A DNA stretch of 64,000 nt from Kiritimatiellia bacterium (GCA_012103575.1 WLWN01000001.1:2794538-2858537); one strand, 5' to 3'. Positions 18,539 to 27,992 are shown, counted from the first letter of the stretch. Notes: generated by a model from the sequence alone, not told the origin. Translations and numbers: made by a program.

Positions 18539-19423
18539 ATGAAAGATTTGAAATGTTTAGTGACAGGCGCATCGGGTTTCCTCGGGAGACAAGTAGCTTC
18601 CCGACTTCGCCAGGAATACCAGCTCGTTTTGCAGGGACATCAACATGCCTCTGAAGGAATGCTCGCGATAGATCTTCGGGATTCCGATCAACTGCGTAAG
18701 ATGCTGGATAATGTCCAGCCGGATATTGTGGTGCATGGTGCGGCGTATCGAGACCCGGATTTTTGCGAAGCATATCGAGAAGAGGTCCGAAGGCTCAATG
18801 TGTGCCCGACCGAAGTATTTACTGAGATATTACCTGATGAAGTTCCTTTTCTATTTATAAGTTCAGATTATGTATTTGATGGACTTCATCCTCCGTATCA
18901 AGAAGATGATGTCCGCAATCCTGTCAATGCAGATGGACATTCAAAAATGGTTTCAGAGGATCGTGTATTGCAACGAGCTCGTGGAATTGTGTTAAGAGTT
19001 CCTTTGCTTATTGGGGCGGGTCTAACATGGGAAGGTTCTGGTTTTATTCAGAAAACCGTCCATGTCATTCAGAGTAAAGAACGTGTTGAGATAGATGATC
19101 GTGGAATACGTTTTCCCGTTTGGATTGACGATGTAGCTGATGTGATAGCCTTTTTGCTCAAAAAAAGTTTGCCGGGTGTTTTCCATTACAGTGGGCTGCG
19201 TGGTGTCACAAAGTATGCTTGGACAAAAGAAATAGCGGATCGGTTAGGAACGTCTATCGAACATGTTTTTCCTTGTTATAACGAATCCAGAACAAAAGCG
19301 ATGCGTCCCCTGAACACCCAACCTCTTACAACAAAAGTTCAGAACTTAGGGTATACGCCGGTTTACAGACTTTTCAGAGGTCGTGGAACATGTTCTGGCT
19401 ACGTTTTTAAGGATATAATATAG
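18539..19423 (+). CDS. SDR family sugar-nucleotide reductase, RmlD-like
   Basis: 294 residues. CLVTGASGFLGRQVASRLRQ is the cofactor motif, and DIVVHGAAYRDPDFCE plus FLFISSDYVFDGLHPPYQED are RmlD/MAT2B-like. The usual active site Y-G-x-x-K is here DGHSK (in NPVNADGHSKMVSE): the Tyr codon position reads Asp, which should impair catalysis. The last ~15 residues look atypical and may be frameshifted. Divergent from ugd. Possible dTDP-rhamnose-type role is inference. Confidence 0.65.
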   Translation: MKDLKCLVTGASGFLGRQVASRLRQEYQLVLQGHQHASEGMLAIDLRDSDQLRKMLDNVQPDIVVHGAAYRDPDFCEAYREEVRRLNVCPTEVFTEILPDEVPFLFISSDYVFDGLHPPYQEDDVRNPVNADGHSKMVSEDRVLQRARGIVLRVPLLIGAGLTWEGSGFIQKTVHVIQSKERVEIDDRGIRFPVWIDDVADVIAFLLKKSLPGVFHYSGLRGVTKYAWTKEIADRLGTSIEHVFPCYNESRTKAMRPLNTQPLTTKVQNLGYTPVYRLFRGRGTCSGYVFKDII

Positions 19424-19890
19424 ATGGACTACGTTATATAGATCATATCAATATCGCTGTCAAAAACCTCAAGGTATCATCTAGATTTTATAGTGAGGTT
19501 CTTGGGTTAAAGAAGACCTTTTCCCAGTCCCTTTCTGGAGCGTGGATCGATACAGTGACAGGTTTGATGAGGGTTCAAGCAGACTGTGTGTTTTTCGATT
19601 TTCCCCATGGGAAAACACGGCTTGAACTAATCTGTTACTCCCATCCCTCGGGTAGAGCTCTCGCCGAAAACGGTTTTCCTCATACCTTGGGCATAAGGCA
19701 TTTTGCTTTTGAAGTAGAGAATCTGGATGATTTTGTTAAACAACTTCATGCGTGTAAAGTGAACGTTTTTTCTGAACCTATTTCAGTTCCGTTTCCTGTC
19801 GGTGAAACCAAGTTGACAAAGCGATTATGTTACTTCAGTGATCCGGATGGTGTTTTGTTAGAAGTCGCGGAGTATCAAAGTAATACCTGA
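19423..19890 (+). CDS. VOC-family (glyoxalase/dioxygenase-like) protein, damaged start
   Basis: The coding frame is clear from DGLRYIDHINIAVKNLKVSS (19423 on) through FYSEVLGL, LGIRHFAFEVENLDDFVKQL and YFSDPDGVLLEVAEYQ, with the metal ligands His and Glu of the beta-alpha-beta-beta-beta fold. No ATG, GTG or TTG precedes this N-terminus in frame; an ATG at 19424 is one nucleotide out of phase. Either a 1-nt deletion broke the start, or translation begins internally (ATG 19564 or GTG 19555), losing half the fold. Confidence 0.6.
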   Translation, partial: DGLRYIDHINIAVKNLKVSSRFYSEVLGLKKTFSQSLSGAWIDTVTGLMRVQADCVFFDFPHGKTRLELICYSHPSGRALAENGFPHTLGIRHFAFEVENLDDFVKQLHACKVNVFSEPISVPFPVGETKLTKRLCYFSDPDGVLLEVAEYQSNT

Positions 19891-20014
19891 CTAAAAGGGG
19901 TCGCGTACAAACGAGTGGTTCATTCTCCATAGACGTCCAAAAAAATGTTTATCGCCACGACGATCGGTTTTACTTTTGACAGAATCGGTTTAAAAATGCA
20001 TTAGACTAGGGGTT

Positions 20015-21967
20015 ATGTCTAAAAACTCATTTTATATTACAACGCCGATTTACTATGTAAACGATAAGCCGCATATTGGACATGCCTATACCACGATTTT
20101 GGCAGATGTGCTGGCACGTTATCATCGGCTTATAGGACAGCCTACATTTTTTCTAACAGGCGCAGACGAGCACGGACAGAAAGTTCAAAAAGCCGCAGAA
20201 TATTCATCGATTAGGCCTCAAGACCATGTGGATCAAACCGTTGTCCGGTTTGAGGAATTGTGGAAGAAACTTCAGATTACAAATGATGATTTTATTCGGA
20301 CGACCCAAGTTCGCCATACCAACGTTGTTCAAGAGATTCTTCAAGATTTGTATAATCGTGGAGACATCTATCAGGCAGAATATGACGGGTGGTACTGTGT
20401 CTCCGATGAGCGGTTTTTTACCGAAAAAGATTTAGTTGACCAAGATTGCCCTGAATGTGGTCGTCCGGTAGAGAGAATTAAAGAAAAAAATTACTTCTTT
20501 AAAATGAGTCAGCATCAAGATTGGCTTAATCAATATATCCAGGATCACCCTTTTTTTATTCAACCCGATTTTCGACGCAACGAAACGCTCGGATTTCTTC
20601 GAAAGAAGTTAAATGACTTATGTATCTCCCGCCCAAAAACACGTTTGTCTTGGGGGATTGAGTTACCTTTTGATAAAGATTATGTAACCTATGTCTGGTT
20701 TGATGCCCTGGTAAATTATATAAGCGCGATCGGTTATTCAAAAAATAACGATCGTTTCACTTCTTGGTGGCCAGCGAATTATCATCTGATCGGAAAAGAT
20801 ATTCTTACCACCCATACCGTTTATTGGCCAACGATGTTGAAAGCCATGGGCCTTCCTCTGCCCAAAACCATATTTGCGCATGGTCTTTGGTTATCAGGAG
20901 ACACAAAGATGAGCAAATCATTGGGTAACGTGGTCAATCCCATGGATATGATCGATCGATATGGTGTGGATGCTCTACGCTATTTTTTAGTTGCTGAGAT
21001 GACCTTAGGTCAAGACGCTCGTTTTATGGAAGAGAACTTTGTGCGTCGGTACAATGCTGACTTGGCGAATGACTTAGGGAATCTGTTGAGCCGTATCTTG
21101 ACCATGATCACTCGGTATTGTAACGGGCTCATTCCCGCGTGTGACCCGGATGTTTTAAACGATGAACCCTCATCAGACTTATGGGATACGATACAGTTAG
21201 CGGTCGATAAAATGGAACAGTCCATTACGGATATGCGACTTGATCAAGGGGTAGCCCAGGTCATGGCCGCGATTCGAGCCATTAATCGATACCTTGAAAT
21301 AAAACAACCATGGCATTTGGTTAAACACGAAGATAAGACTCCTTTGAATATAACCCTATACACGGCCGCCGAAGGATTACACGTGTGCGCAACGCTCCTT
21401 TATCCGGTGATCCCCGAAAAGATGAGCGTGGTTCGAAATGCATTGGGCTTATCGGATCAAGAACCCGATATGGCTCATCTCCGCACGTGGGGACAGCTCA
21501 AAACAGGCGCCGCCATTAAGCAGATAAAAGCGTTGTTTCCAAGAATAGAAATCCATAGAAAGAAGACAGAAACAGAGAAACCATCAACCTCTTTGAAGAA
21601 AGAAAACACTATGAAGACTGAAATCGGTGAAGAAAAAGTAGAAGGTTTGATCTCCTATGAAGACGTTTCAAAGGTAACATTGCGTACGGCTAAAATTCTT
21701 GAAGCAACCAAGGTCGAAAACGCAGATAAACTTGTTCAACTTCAAGTGATGATGGGGGAAGAACGTCGACAATTAGTTGCTGGAATCGCTTTGTACTATG
21801 ATCTTGAAGAACTGATTGGAAAAACCGTTATTGTGGTTGCCAATCTTAAACCAGCCAAAATTAGAGGTGTTGAATCACAGGGTATGATACTCGCTGCATC
21901 AAAAGGTGAAAGCATGCGTTTGATAACGGTTGACGGTGAATTATCGAGTGGGGCTATCGTGAAATAG
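20015..21967 (+). CDS. metG: Methionine--tRNA ligase
   Basis: 650 residues. FYITTPIYYVNDKPHIGHAY contains the class I HIGH motif, and TKMSKSLGNVVNP the KMSKS loop. A zinc-type insert has CPECGRPVERI. The C-terminal ~110 residues (from YEDVSKVTLRTAKILEATKV) are the tRNA-binding EMAP domain that dimerises the enzyme. It ends in TAG at 21965-21967 and overlaps by 27 bp the 3' end of the convergent TPR gene. Confidence 0.95.
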   Translation: MSKNSFYITTPIYYVNDKPHIGHAYTTILADVLARYHRLIGQPTFFLTGADEHGQKVQKAAEYSSIRPQDHVDQTVVRFEELWKKLQITNDDFIRTTQVRHTNVVQEILQDLYNRGDIYQAEYDGWYCVSDERFFTEKDLVDQDCPECGRPVERIKEKNYFFKMSQHQDWLNQYIQDHPFFIQPDFRRNETLGFLRKKLNDLCISRPKTRLSWGIELPFDKDYVTYVWFDALVNYISAIGYSKNNDRFTSWWPANYHLIGKDILTTHTVYWPTMLKAMGLPLPKTIFAHGLWLSGDTKMSKSLGNVVNPMDMIDRYGVDALRYFLVAEMTLGQDARFMEENFVRRYNADLANDLGNLLSRILTMITRYCNGLIPACDPDVLNDEPSSDLWDTIQLAVDKMEQSITDMRLDQGVAQVMAAIRAINRYLEIKQPWHLVKHEDKTPLNITLYTAAEGLHVCATLLYPVIPEKMSVVRNALGLSDQEPDMAHLRTWGQLKTGAAIKQIKALFPRIEIHRKKTETEKPSTSLKKENTMKTEIGEEKVEGLISYEDVSKVTLRTAKILEATKVENADKLVQLQVMMGEERRQLVAGIALYYDLEELIGKTVIVVANLKPAKIRGVESQGMILAASKGESMRLITVDGELSSGAIVK

Positions 21968-24010
21968 GTCATTCTGTCTTTCTATGGAGTGGTCCACTCG
22001 TTTTTTTGCTTCAGCTTTTTTCCTTAATCCATCAATCTCAATGCCGTACTCTTTTAATTTTGTAGCCGTTCCTGTATTATGGGGATCTATCATGAATGCC
22101 TCTTGCCAGTAGAAAACCGCTTGGTCGGCTTGTCCGAGTTTAAGAAAGATATCGCCTAGATGATCAATAATGGTCGGATCACTTGGAAGGATAGAAGCGG
22201 CTTTTTCGATTTTTTCTAGCGCATCGGCATAGTTGCCCTGCCTGAAATAAATCCAGCCTAATGTATCGAGAAAGGCGCCGCTGTCCGGGTTAACGTTTAA
22301 TGCTTTTGTAACATACATGAACGCTTGTTCTAGGTTGATCCCTTTTTCTGCCCACATATAGGCGAGATAATTATAGGCTTCTGCATAATCGGGATCTAGT
22401 TTGATGCATTCATTAAATAGTGACTCTGCTCGTTCTAATTCCCCTTCTCTTTCACAAGAGGCCCCGTACCAAAAATAAAAAGAGGCTGTTAAAGAGGGGG
22501 AGGCTCCCCCTTCTTTAACCAGCTGTTCTGCTTTTTCGAAAGAGGAGATGGCTTTTTTGTAGGCTTGCTTTTGATTATGTAAAAGCGCTATGTAAATCAA
22601 GGGTGTTGGGTTGTTCGGAAGGCTCTCATGAATCTTTTCTAAAAGAGCTATTACTTCTATTTTTTGATCCGGTTCTTGAAGGGTAAATTGCCAATAAGCG
22701 CCTAATAAAACAGGACTCTTCACGATGGCTTCAATCAGTTCTGTAGCTGCTTCTTCAAAGTTCCCTGAGTATTGGTTGGCGATGCCATGATAAAAATCTA
22801 ACTCGATGGTAGGTATTTTAGGGTTTATTCGAGCCAACTGATCTCTGGTACGTGAGAAATAGTCCGCTGCTTTTGCATAGGCTTTGTTGTTCAGATATAT
22901 ATACGCGAGCATCTCTGTGAGGCGTATATTTTTGGGGAGGACTTCTAATCCCTCTAACAATACTTTTTCTGCCGCTTCGGGGTTCTCTTCCATTTGCAGG
23001 ATTGCTAATTTAAGAAAAGGGGCTGGGTCGGTATCGGAGTGTTTAGCGGCGAGTCGAAAATTCGACATGGCTTTTTCTGTATCCCCTGCTTTTTCGTAGA
23101 GCGCTCCAAGATACATATAGACTTTTTTATTGGAAGGTTGTTGGTCCGCTATTTCCTCCAGTGTTTTGACGGCTTTACTTTGTTTTCCTTGTGCTAAGTA
23201 TGTGAAGGCTATTTTCCGTTTTATCGGTAGGTTTTCAGGGTGCAAATCTCCTGCTTGGTTGTACAGTTGAATGGCTTTATCTAGCTGATTGTCAATGGCA
23301 TACAAATCCGCAAGTTTTAAAAGGGTGGAAAGATGTTCGTGGTCCTTTTTGACTGCCTTTTGGTAATAGTCAATAGCGGCTTTACGATTCTCTGCTTCTT
23401 CTTCAGGCGTTTTGCTGGTAGAGGTTTTATGGATAAACAAAGAACCTAATGCCCGTAAAGAAATCGAGGGTTTTTCTGTTTTTTTAATAGCACGTTTAAG
23501 CCATTGGATGGCTTCTGCTTCTTGTTTTTCTTGTAAGAGCGCCGAGGCCAAATGAACGTAGGCCGGTGTTGAAGAAGGATCTAGTTTGATGGTTTTCTTA
23601 TACGCCAAGGCTGCTTTGCCCCATTGTTGTGTTGTTTCATACGTTTCGGCTAATGATAAGGATGCCGGGACAGATCTAGGATTCCTTTCCACTAGTTTTT
23701 GTAAAGTGGTAATCGCTTGATCAGGTTGGAAAGCATTTAAATAGTGGTTTGCCATTCGCAAATAGAGGGGTTCATTTTTCGGATCAAAATCAATTGATTG
23801 TTCATAATAGGAGAGCGCTTTGTCATATTCTGCGCGAAGTTCATGCTCATATCCTTGAGCAAACAAAGCAAGGGCTTGTGCGAAATCAGATTTTAATGGA
23901 GGTAACGGAAGTGTCTGGGACGTGTAAAGGTCTGTTTGAGAACCGGGGACCGTTTTACATCCGTTAAATGCAAATAATGCTATACACCCTATTAAAAAAC
24001 CATAAACCAT
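21941..24010 (-). CDS. TPR-repeat lipoprotein
   Basis: 689 residues. The N-terminus FLIGCIALFAFNGCKTVPGS is a lipoprotein signal with lipobox FNGC, so it should be lipidated, with Lnt encoded in this window as a possible processing enzyme. The rest is about 15 tetratricopeptide repeats, for example AKAYEKAG-type helices and YAEAYNYLAYMWAEKG. Such proteins scaffold envelope complexes. Specific partner unknown. Convergent with metG with a 27-bp overlap. Confidence 0.85.
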   Translation of the reverse strand: MVYGFLIGCIALFAFNGCKTVPGSQTDLYTSQTLPLPPLKSDFAQALALFAQGYEHELRAEYDKALSYYEQSIDFDPKNEPLYLRMANHYLNAFQPDQAITTLQKLVERNPRSVPASLSLAETYETTQQWGKAALAYKKTIKLDPSSTPAYVHLASALLQEKQEAEAIQWLKRAIKKTEKPSISLRALGSLFIHKTSTSKTPEEEAENRKAAIDYYQKAVKKDHEHLSTLLKLADLYAIDNQLDKAIQLYNQAGDLHPENLPIKRKIAFTYLAQGKQSKAVKTLEEIADQQPSNKKVYMYLGALYEKAGDTEKAMSNFRLAAKHSDTDPAPFLKLAILQMEENPEAAEKVLLEGLEVLPKNIRLTEMLAYIYLNNKAYAKAADYFSRTRDQLARINPKIPTIELDFYHGIANQYSGNFEEAATELIEAIVKSPVLLGAYWQFTLQEPDQKIEVIALLEKIHESLPNNPTPLIYIALLHNQKQAYKKAISSFEKAEQLVKEGGASPSLTASFYFWYGASCEREGELERAESLFNECIKLDPDYAEAYNYLAYMWAEKGINLEQAFMYVTKALNVNPDSGAFLDTLGWIYFRQGNYADALEKIEKAASILPSDPTIIDHLGDIFLKLGQADQAVFYWQEAFMIDPHNTGTATKLKEYGIEIDGLRKKAEAKKRVDHSIERQNDLFHDSPTR

Positions 24011-24128
24011 AATGACTAAACCCTAAGGGAAACCATAATGACTAGTGCTTAACCAAAGACGTTTCCGCCATCGTGGATCAGCCTGTGACTGAAGAAATTA
24101 TTCAATGTTCTTAGGCCTTATGGTTTTA

Positions 24129-24218
24129 TTATTTTTTCTTATGGCGGTTAGCACGAAGACGTTTTTTACGTTTGTGCTTTGCCATCTTTTTTATTCTTTT
24201 TTTCTTAATCGATCCCAC
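24129..24218 (-). CDS. AURKAIP1/COX24-like small basic protein, 29 aa
   Basis: GTG at 24218 is preceded by AAAGGA 6 nt upstream and encodes MGSIKKKRIKKMAKHKRKKR then LRANRHKKK and TAA. The pattern, Lys/Arg-rich with an internal M-x-K-H-K-x-K-K motif, matches the AURKAIP1/COX24 (DUF1713) domain family of tiny ribosome-associated proteins. An internal ATG at 24185 would give only 18 residues. Identification rests on composition and motif. Confidence 0.6.
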   Translation of the reverse strand: MGSIKKKRIKKMAKHKRKKRLRANRHKKK

Positions 24219-24306
24219 AAAAAATCCTTTTTACCAGTAACGTCTAATCTTGTCACTTATGACAAGTAAAACTTGAAATGTTGAATACATAAGTCTCGAA
24301 TGTAGA

Positions 24307-25179
24307 TTACGGGACAACTTTGTTCAACCCTATTTCAATAATATCTTTAGCCCCGGCCTTTTTTAAGGGAGGTACGATTTCGCGGACTACTGATTTTTCT
24401 ACAACAGACTCAATCGAGAGCCAGTTATCTGTGCTCAAATGATTTATAGTCGGAGCATGCATCGAGGGTAATAGAGATGTGATACCCTCTATATTTTCTT
24501 TTTTTACATTCATTTTAATTAAAACAAGCGTCTCTGCAGAAAGGGCCCCTTTGAGCAATAGAGCGAATGCGGCTATTTTTTTCTGTTTCCAATCATCTTT
24601 CCATGAAGTTTTATTAGCGATTAATTGAGTGGTCGATTCTAGAACGGTTTCGACAATGCGCAAGTTATTGGCTCGCAGCGATGAACCGGTTTCTGTAATT
24701 TCTATAATGGCATCCACCAATTCGGGTGTTTTTACTTCAGTAGCCCCCCATGAAAATTCTACGTGAGCATTCACACCGTGCTTTGCAAGGTAGTTTTGGG
24801 TTAAGCCCACGGCTTCTGTGGCAACGCGTTTACCTTCCAACTCTTTCACAGACTGGATCGAAGATTCGTTTGGGACGGCTAAAACCCAACGTACGGGGCT
24901 AAGACCTTGTTTAGCGTAAACCAAATTTTCGACTTTAATGACATCAGAATTATTTTCTACAATCCAATCATAGCCTGTAATGCCAACGTCTAACATGCCT
25001 TGTTCAACATAACGGCTCATTTCTTGGGCACGGATGAGCCGTGCGTCAATTTCAGGATCGTCGACAATGGGGATATAAGAACGTGAACCTGCTTTTATAT
25101 CGAATCCCGCTTTTTTCAACATGGAAAAAGTTGATTCTTGTAGACTTCCTTTGGGTAATCCTAATACGATTTTTTTCAT
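24307..25179 (-). CDS. hisG: ATP phosphoribosyltransferase, long form
   Basis: 290 residues. LGLPKGSLQESTFSMLKKAG begins the first domain. VGITGYDWIVEN and DAIIEITETGSSLRANNLRI (the PRPP-binding loop) are typical of HisG. The ~75-residue C-terminal domain (from VLIKMNVKKENIEGITSLLP) is the histidine-sensing regulatory domain of the long hexameric form, which needs no HisZ. It catalyses the first step of histidine biosynthesis. No other his genes are near. Confidence 0.93.
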   Translation of the reverse strand: MKKIVLGLPKGSLQESTFSMLKKAGFDIKAGSRSYIPIVDDPEIDARLIRAQEMSRYVEQGMLDVGITGYDWIVENNSDVIKVENLVYAKQGLSPVRWVLAVPNESSIQSVKELEGKRVATEAVGLTQNYLAKHGVNAHVEFSWGATEVKTPELVDAIIEITETGSSLRANNLRIVETVLESTTQLIANKTSWKDDWKQKKIAAFALLLKGALSAETLVLIKMNVKKENIEGITSLLPSMHAPTINHLSTDNWLSIESVVEKSVVREIVPPLKKAGAKDIIEIGLNKVVP

Positions 25180-25289
25180 AGATTTATTCTTTATCCTTAA
25201 AGAGACGTGTTTAGCATAGGTCTAGTCATATTCATCTCATTTTAAAAAAGAGAGTCAGAGATCATATAGGAAAGAAATCAATACGTCTA

Positions 25290-25452
25290 CCTGGATCCGT
25301 CAGTTAAACGTGGGATTTCTGTGCGAATGCTTTGGAGGCAAAAGGTTGCAAAAAAACGCAGGCGCACCCGCTGGGTACGTCGAGGCTTTTTTGTAATTCC
25401 TTTTGGCCCAAATGGTTCGTGCAGAAAACCGTGTTTAACTGACGGATCCAGG
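25290..25452. repeat. Palindromic MITE copy 3
   Basis: 163 bp, nearly identical to copy 1, same orientation, with perfect 5-bp target duplication GTCTA (25285-25289 and 25453-25457). Lies between divergent hisG and ctpA, in or near their promoters. Contains the same terminator-like core (A7, GC stem, T6). Confidence 0.9.
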
Positions 25453-25572
25453 GTCTACTAATAGGTGTATAGATTCTTTTCTCGTATGGTTGCAATTTCA
25501 GCCATGTTCCCTTACTTTAATCTGGTTTATTTGATCGTTACAAAAGATACCATGACGCGGAGATACTAACCG

Positions 25573-26841
25573 ATGTATACAAAACTGTTAGGAAAAGGCT
25601 TAATCACGCTTCTACTTGTCGGCTTATTAGCTGGCAATTTAATGGTGGGTGCACGTTTATATTCACAGGAACCCTCTGCAGATGAACGCGAAACCGCTTA
25701 TAGCCACATTTCCTTGCTGACCAAAGTGCTGCAACAAATCCGGCATAATTATGTCGATGAAGAGAAAACAAAGTATCAAGACCTGATTTATGGGGCTTTA
25801 CGGGGCATGCTGCACTCTTTAGATGCGCATAGCCAATTTCTTGAGCCATCGATGTATACCGATATGAAAAGCACGACACAAGGTCACTTTGGTGGTTTAG
25901 GCATTGTTATCAGTATTCGAGATGGGGTGTTAACGATTGTAGCCCCCATGGAGGATACCCCGGGATTCCGAGCAGGGTTACTACCCGGCGATAAGATCAT
26001 TGAGATTAATGGAGAATCTACCGAGGGCCTTTCCTTGCCAGCAGCCGTTAAACAATTGCGAGGTAAACCCAAAACAGAAGTGACAATCAAGATTCTTCGG
26101 ACAAACCCCTATGAAATCAAAGAAGTGACAATTGTCCGCGATGAAATCAATGTGCCCACCATCAAAGATATAAAAATGTTGGAGGATGAAATTGGCTACA
26201 TACGGGTTACTCAATTTGCTGAACCCACTTCCGATGCGTTACAGGAAGGGCTTGATACGTTAATAAAAGAAAATATGAAAGCGCTTGTATTGGATTTACG
26301 CAACAACCCCGGAGGGCTGTTGAGTTCTGCCATTGATATTTCGCAAAAATTTGTGAAACGGGGGAAAATGATTGTTTATACGCAAGGCCGAAACCAGCAA
26401 CGGATCCAAAAATTTGTTGCTAGAGGGAGAATCCATTATACGGATTTCCCGATCGTTATTTTGGTCAATGGAGGCAGTGCAAGCGCTTCAGAGATTGTTG
26501 CGGGCGCTTTACAGGATCATAATCGGGCTATTCTAATAGGTGAAAAAACTTTTGGGAAAGGGTCTGTCCAAAGCGTTTTACCCCTGGGTGACGGTTCGGC
26601 TATCCGCTTGACAACCGCTAAGTATTACACACCGAGCGAACGGGTCATACACGAGAACGGAATTGAGCCGAATATCACCGTGTCGATGCCTCCAGATCAA
26701 TGGCGAAAGCTCTTAATTAAACGGTCACGTCCTGAAAGCTATACGCTTCAAGAAGGCGAAGAGAGCTATGAGGATATCATCGACATTCAGTTAGAGCGTG
26801 CCCTTGATGTGTTAAAAGGAATTATGATTTTTGAGGCCTAA
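25573..26841 (+). CDS. ctpA: Carboxy-terminal processing protease (S41)
   Basis: 422 residues. An N-terminal hydrophobic segment (LITLLLVGLLAGNLMVGARL) exports it. The PDZ domain reads FGGLGIVISIRDGVLTIVAP and GFRAGLLPGDKIIEINGEST. The protease core has LRNNPGGLL, the catalytic Ser in NGGSASASEIVAGALQDHNR and the Lys in KTFGKGSVQS. It trims C-termini of periplasmic proteins. Upstream lies MITE copy 3. Confidence 0.92.
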   Translation: MYTKLLGKGLITLLLVGLLAGNLMVGARLYSQEPSADERETAYSHISLLTKVLQQIRHNYVDEEKTKYQDLIYGALRGMLHSLDAHSQFLEPSMYTDMKSTTQGHFGGLGIVISIRDGVLTIVAPMEDTPGFRAGLLPGDKIIEINGESTEGLSLPAAVKQLRGKPKTEVTIKILRTNPYEIKEVTIVRDEINVPTIKDIKMLEDEIGYIRVTQFAEPTSDALQEGLDTLIKENMKALVLDLRNNPGGLLSSAIDISQKFVKRGKMIVYTQGRNQQRIQKFVARGRIHYTDFPIVILVNGGSASASEIVAGALQDHNRAILIGEKTFGKGSVQSVLPLGDGSAIRLTTAKYYTPSERVIHENGIEPNITVSMPPDQWRKLLIKRSRPESYTLQEGEESYEDIIDIQLERALDVLKGIMIFEA

Positions 26842-26844
26842 TGC

Positions 26845-26945
26845 GGTTCAGGTTCTCAATTCCTAGTTGGTTAAGAACGTTTTGATTTTCCGTGAACCCT
26901 GAACCTAGAACCGTGAAACCCCAACCTAGAATCCTAAACCCTATC
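26845..26945. repeat. Word-repeat inverted structure overlapping tsaD start
   Basis: Left arm words GGTTCAGGTTCTCAATTCCT and right arm words GAACCCTGAACCTAGAACCG and CCTAGAATCCTAAACCC pair imperfectly and are built from AACCCT/AACCTAG-like units. The right arm is translated as the first ~17 residues of TsaD. Confidence 0.55.
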
Positions 26946-27992
26946 TTAGGCATTGAAACGTCATGTGATGAAACAAGCGCTGGTGTTGTTTCTGATGGCA
27001 TCAACGTTCTCTCCAATATTGTCTTTAGCCAAATAGCTGACCACACTCCTTATGGGGGCGTGGTTCCTGAAATTGCTGCTCGAAGTCATGTTGAGGTCCT
27101 TTCGTCTGTGATCGAAGAGGCTCTATCTGTTTCCGAATCCACGTGGACAGATATACAGGCTATAGCTGTAACCCGTGGCCCAGGGTTGGCCAGTTCACTT
27201 TTAGTGGGCGTTTCCGCTGCAAAAGCGATTGCCTTAAGGCTTTGCAAGCCGTTTATAGGGGTTAATCATTTGCGTGCCCATTTACATTCTATTTTTTTGA
27301 ATCAACCCTCCTTTTTTGAAGAATTTCGCAGTCGGAAAACAGGTCCTATACTGATTTTGTTGGTCTCAGGAGGGCATACATGTCTTGTACGGTTAACGGG
27401 CGTGAACGAGAGTGAACTGTTAGGCCAAACCTTAGATGATGCAGCTGGTGAAGCGTTAGATAAAGGCGCGAGGCTTTTAGACTTATCGTATCCAGGCGGA
27501 CCCGCTATTGAAAAGGCCGCCAAAGGGGGGAATCCTTATTCTATTTCTTTTCCTTTTGTTCCCAAACTAAAAACCGGGTCCATGACCGGATCCTTGAATC
27601 CAGATTTTTGTTTTAGTTTTAGTGGTCTTAAAACGGCGTTACGCTACTATGTTCAAAATCATCCAGAGCAGGGCGATTTAAAAGATGTATGTGCGAGTTA
27701 TCAAGAGGCTGTATTTAATATGTTGATGGATCGTACGACCCATGTTCTTCAAAAAGAGAAACAGATCACAACCCTTGCATGTGTAGGGGGGGTGGCTCGA
27801 AATCAGCTTTTAAGGTCTAAACTAAAAATGCTTGCTGATCAATCGGGTGTGGACTTGGTCTTAACCGAATCTGAATTTTGTACGGATAACGCTGCGATGA
27901 TTGCTGGTTTAGGCGGTGTGTGCGCGGAGTCCGGGTGTGGAGCGAATATCCATATGGATATAGATCCATCTCTTGGGGTGAATGATTTTTAG
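26892..27992 (+). CDS. tsaD: tRNA N6-adenosine threonylcarbamoyltransferase
   Basis: 366 residues with a GTG start. The conserved core begins ILGIETSCDETSAGVVSDGI (~residue 18). The iron-binding HLRAHLHSIF (HxxxH) and the nucleotide motifs VSGGHTCLVRL, TLDDAAGEALDKGARLLDLS and GGVARNQLLRSKLKML follow. TsaD completes t6A37 on ANN-reading tRNAs. The extra N-terminal stretch comes from the word repeat; a GTG at 26913 is an alternative. No clear ribosome binding site. TAG stop, then tRNA-Gly 61 bp on. Confidence 0.92.
   Translation: MNPEPRTVKPQPRILNPILGIETSCDETSAGVVSDGINVLSNIVFSQIADHTPYGGVVPEIAARSHVEVLSSVIEEALSVSESTWTDIQAIAVTRGPGLASSLLVGVSAAKAIALRLCKPFIGVNHLRAHLHSIFLNQPSFFEEFRSRKTGPILILLVSGGHTCLVRLTGVNESELLGQTLDDAAGEALDKGARLLDLSYPGGPAIEKAAKGGNPYSISFPFVPKLKTGSMTGSLNPDFCFSFSGLKTALRYYVQNHPEQGDLKDVCASYQEAVFNMLMDRTTHVLQKEKQITTLACVGGVARNQLLRSKLKMLADQSGVDLVLTESEFCTDNAAMIAGLGGVCAESGCGANIHMDIDPSLGVNDF

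Noticed and set aside
25304..25495. Protein-length frames across the MITEs (for example 25304-25495 minus, 1310-1585 plus)
   Set aside because: They arise from the palindrome and repeat in every copy; no ribosome binding site or homology.
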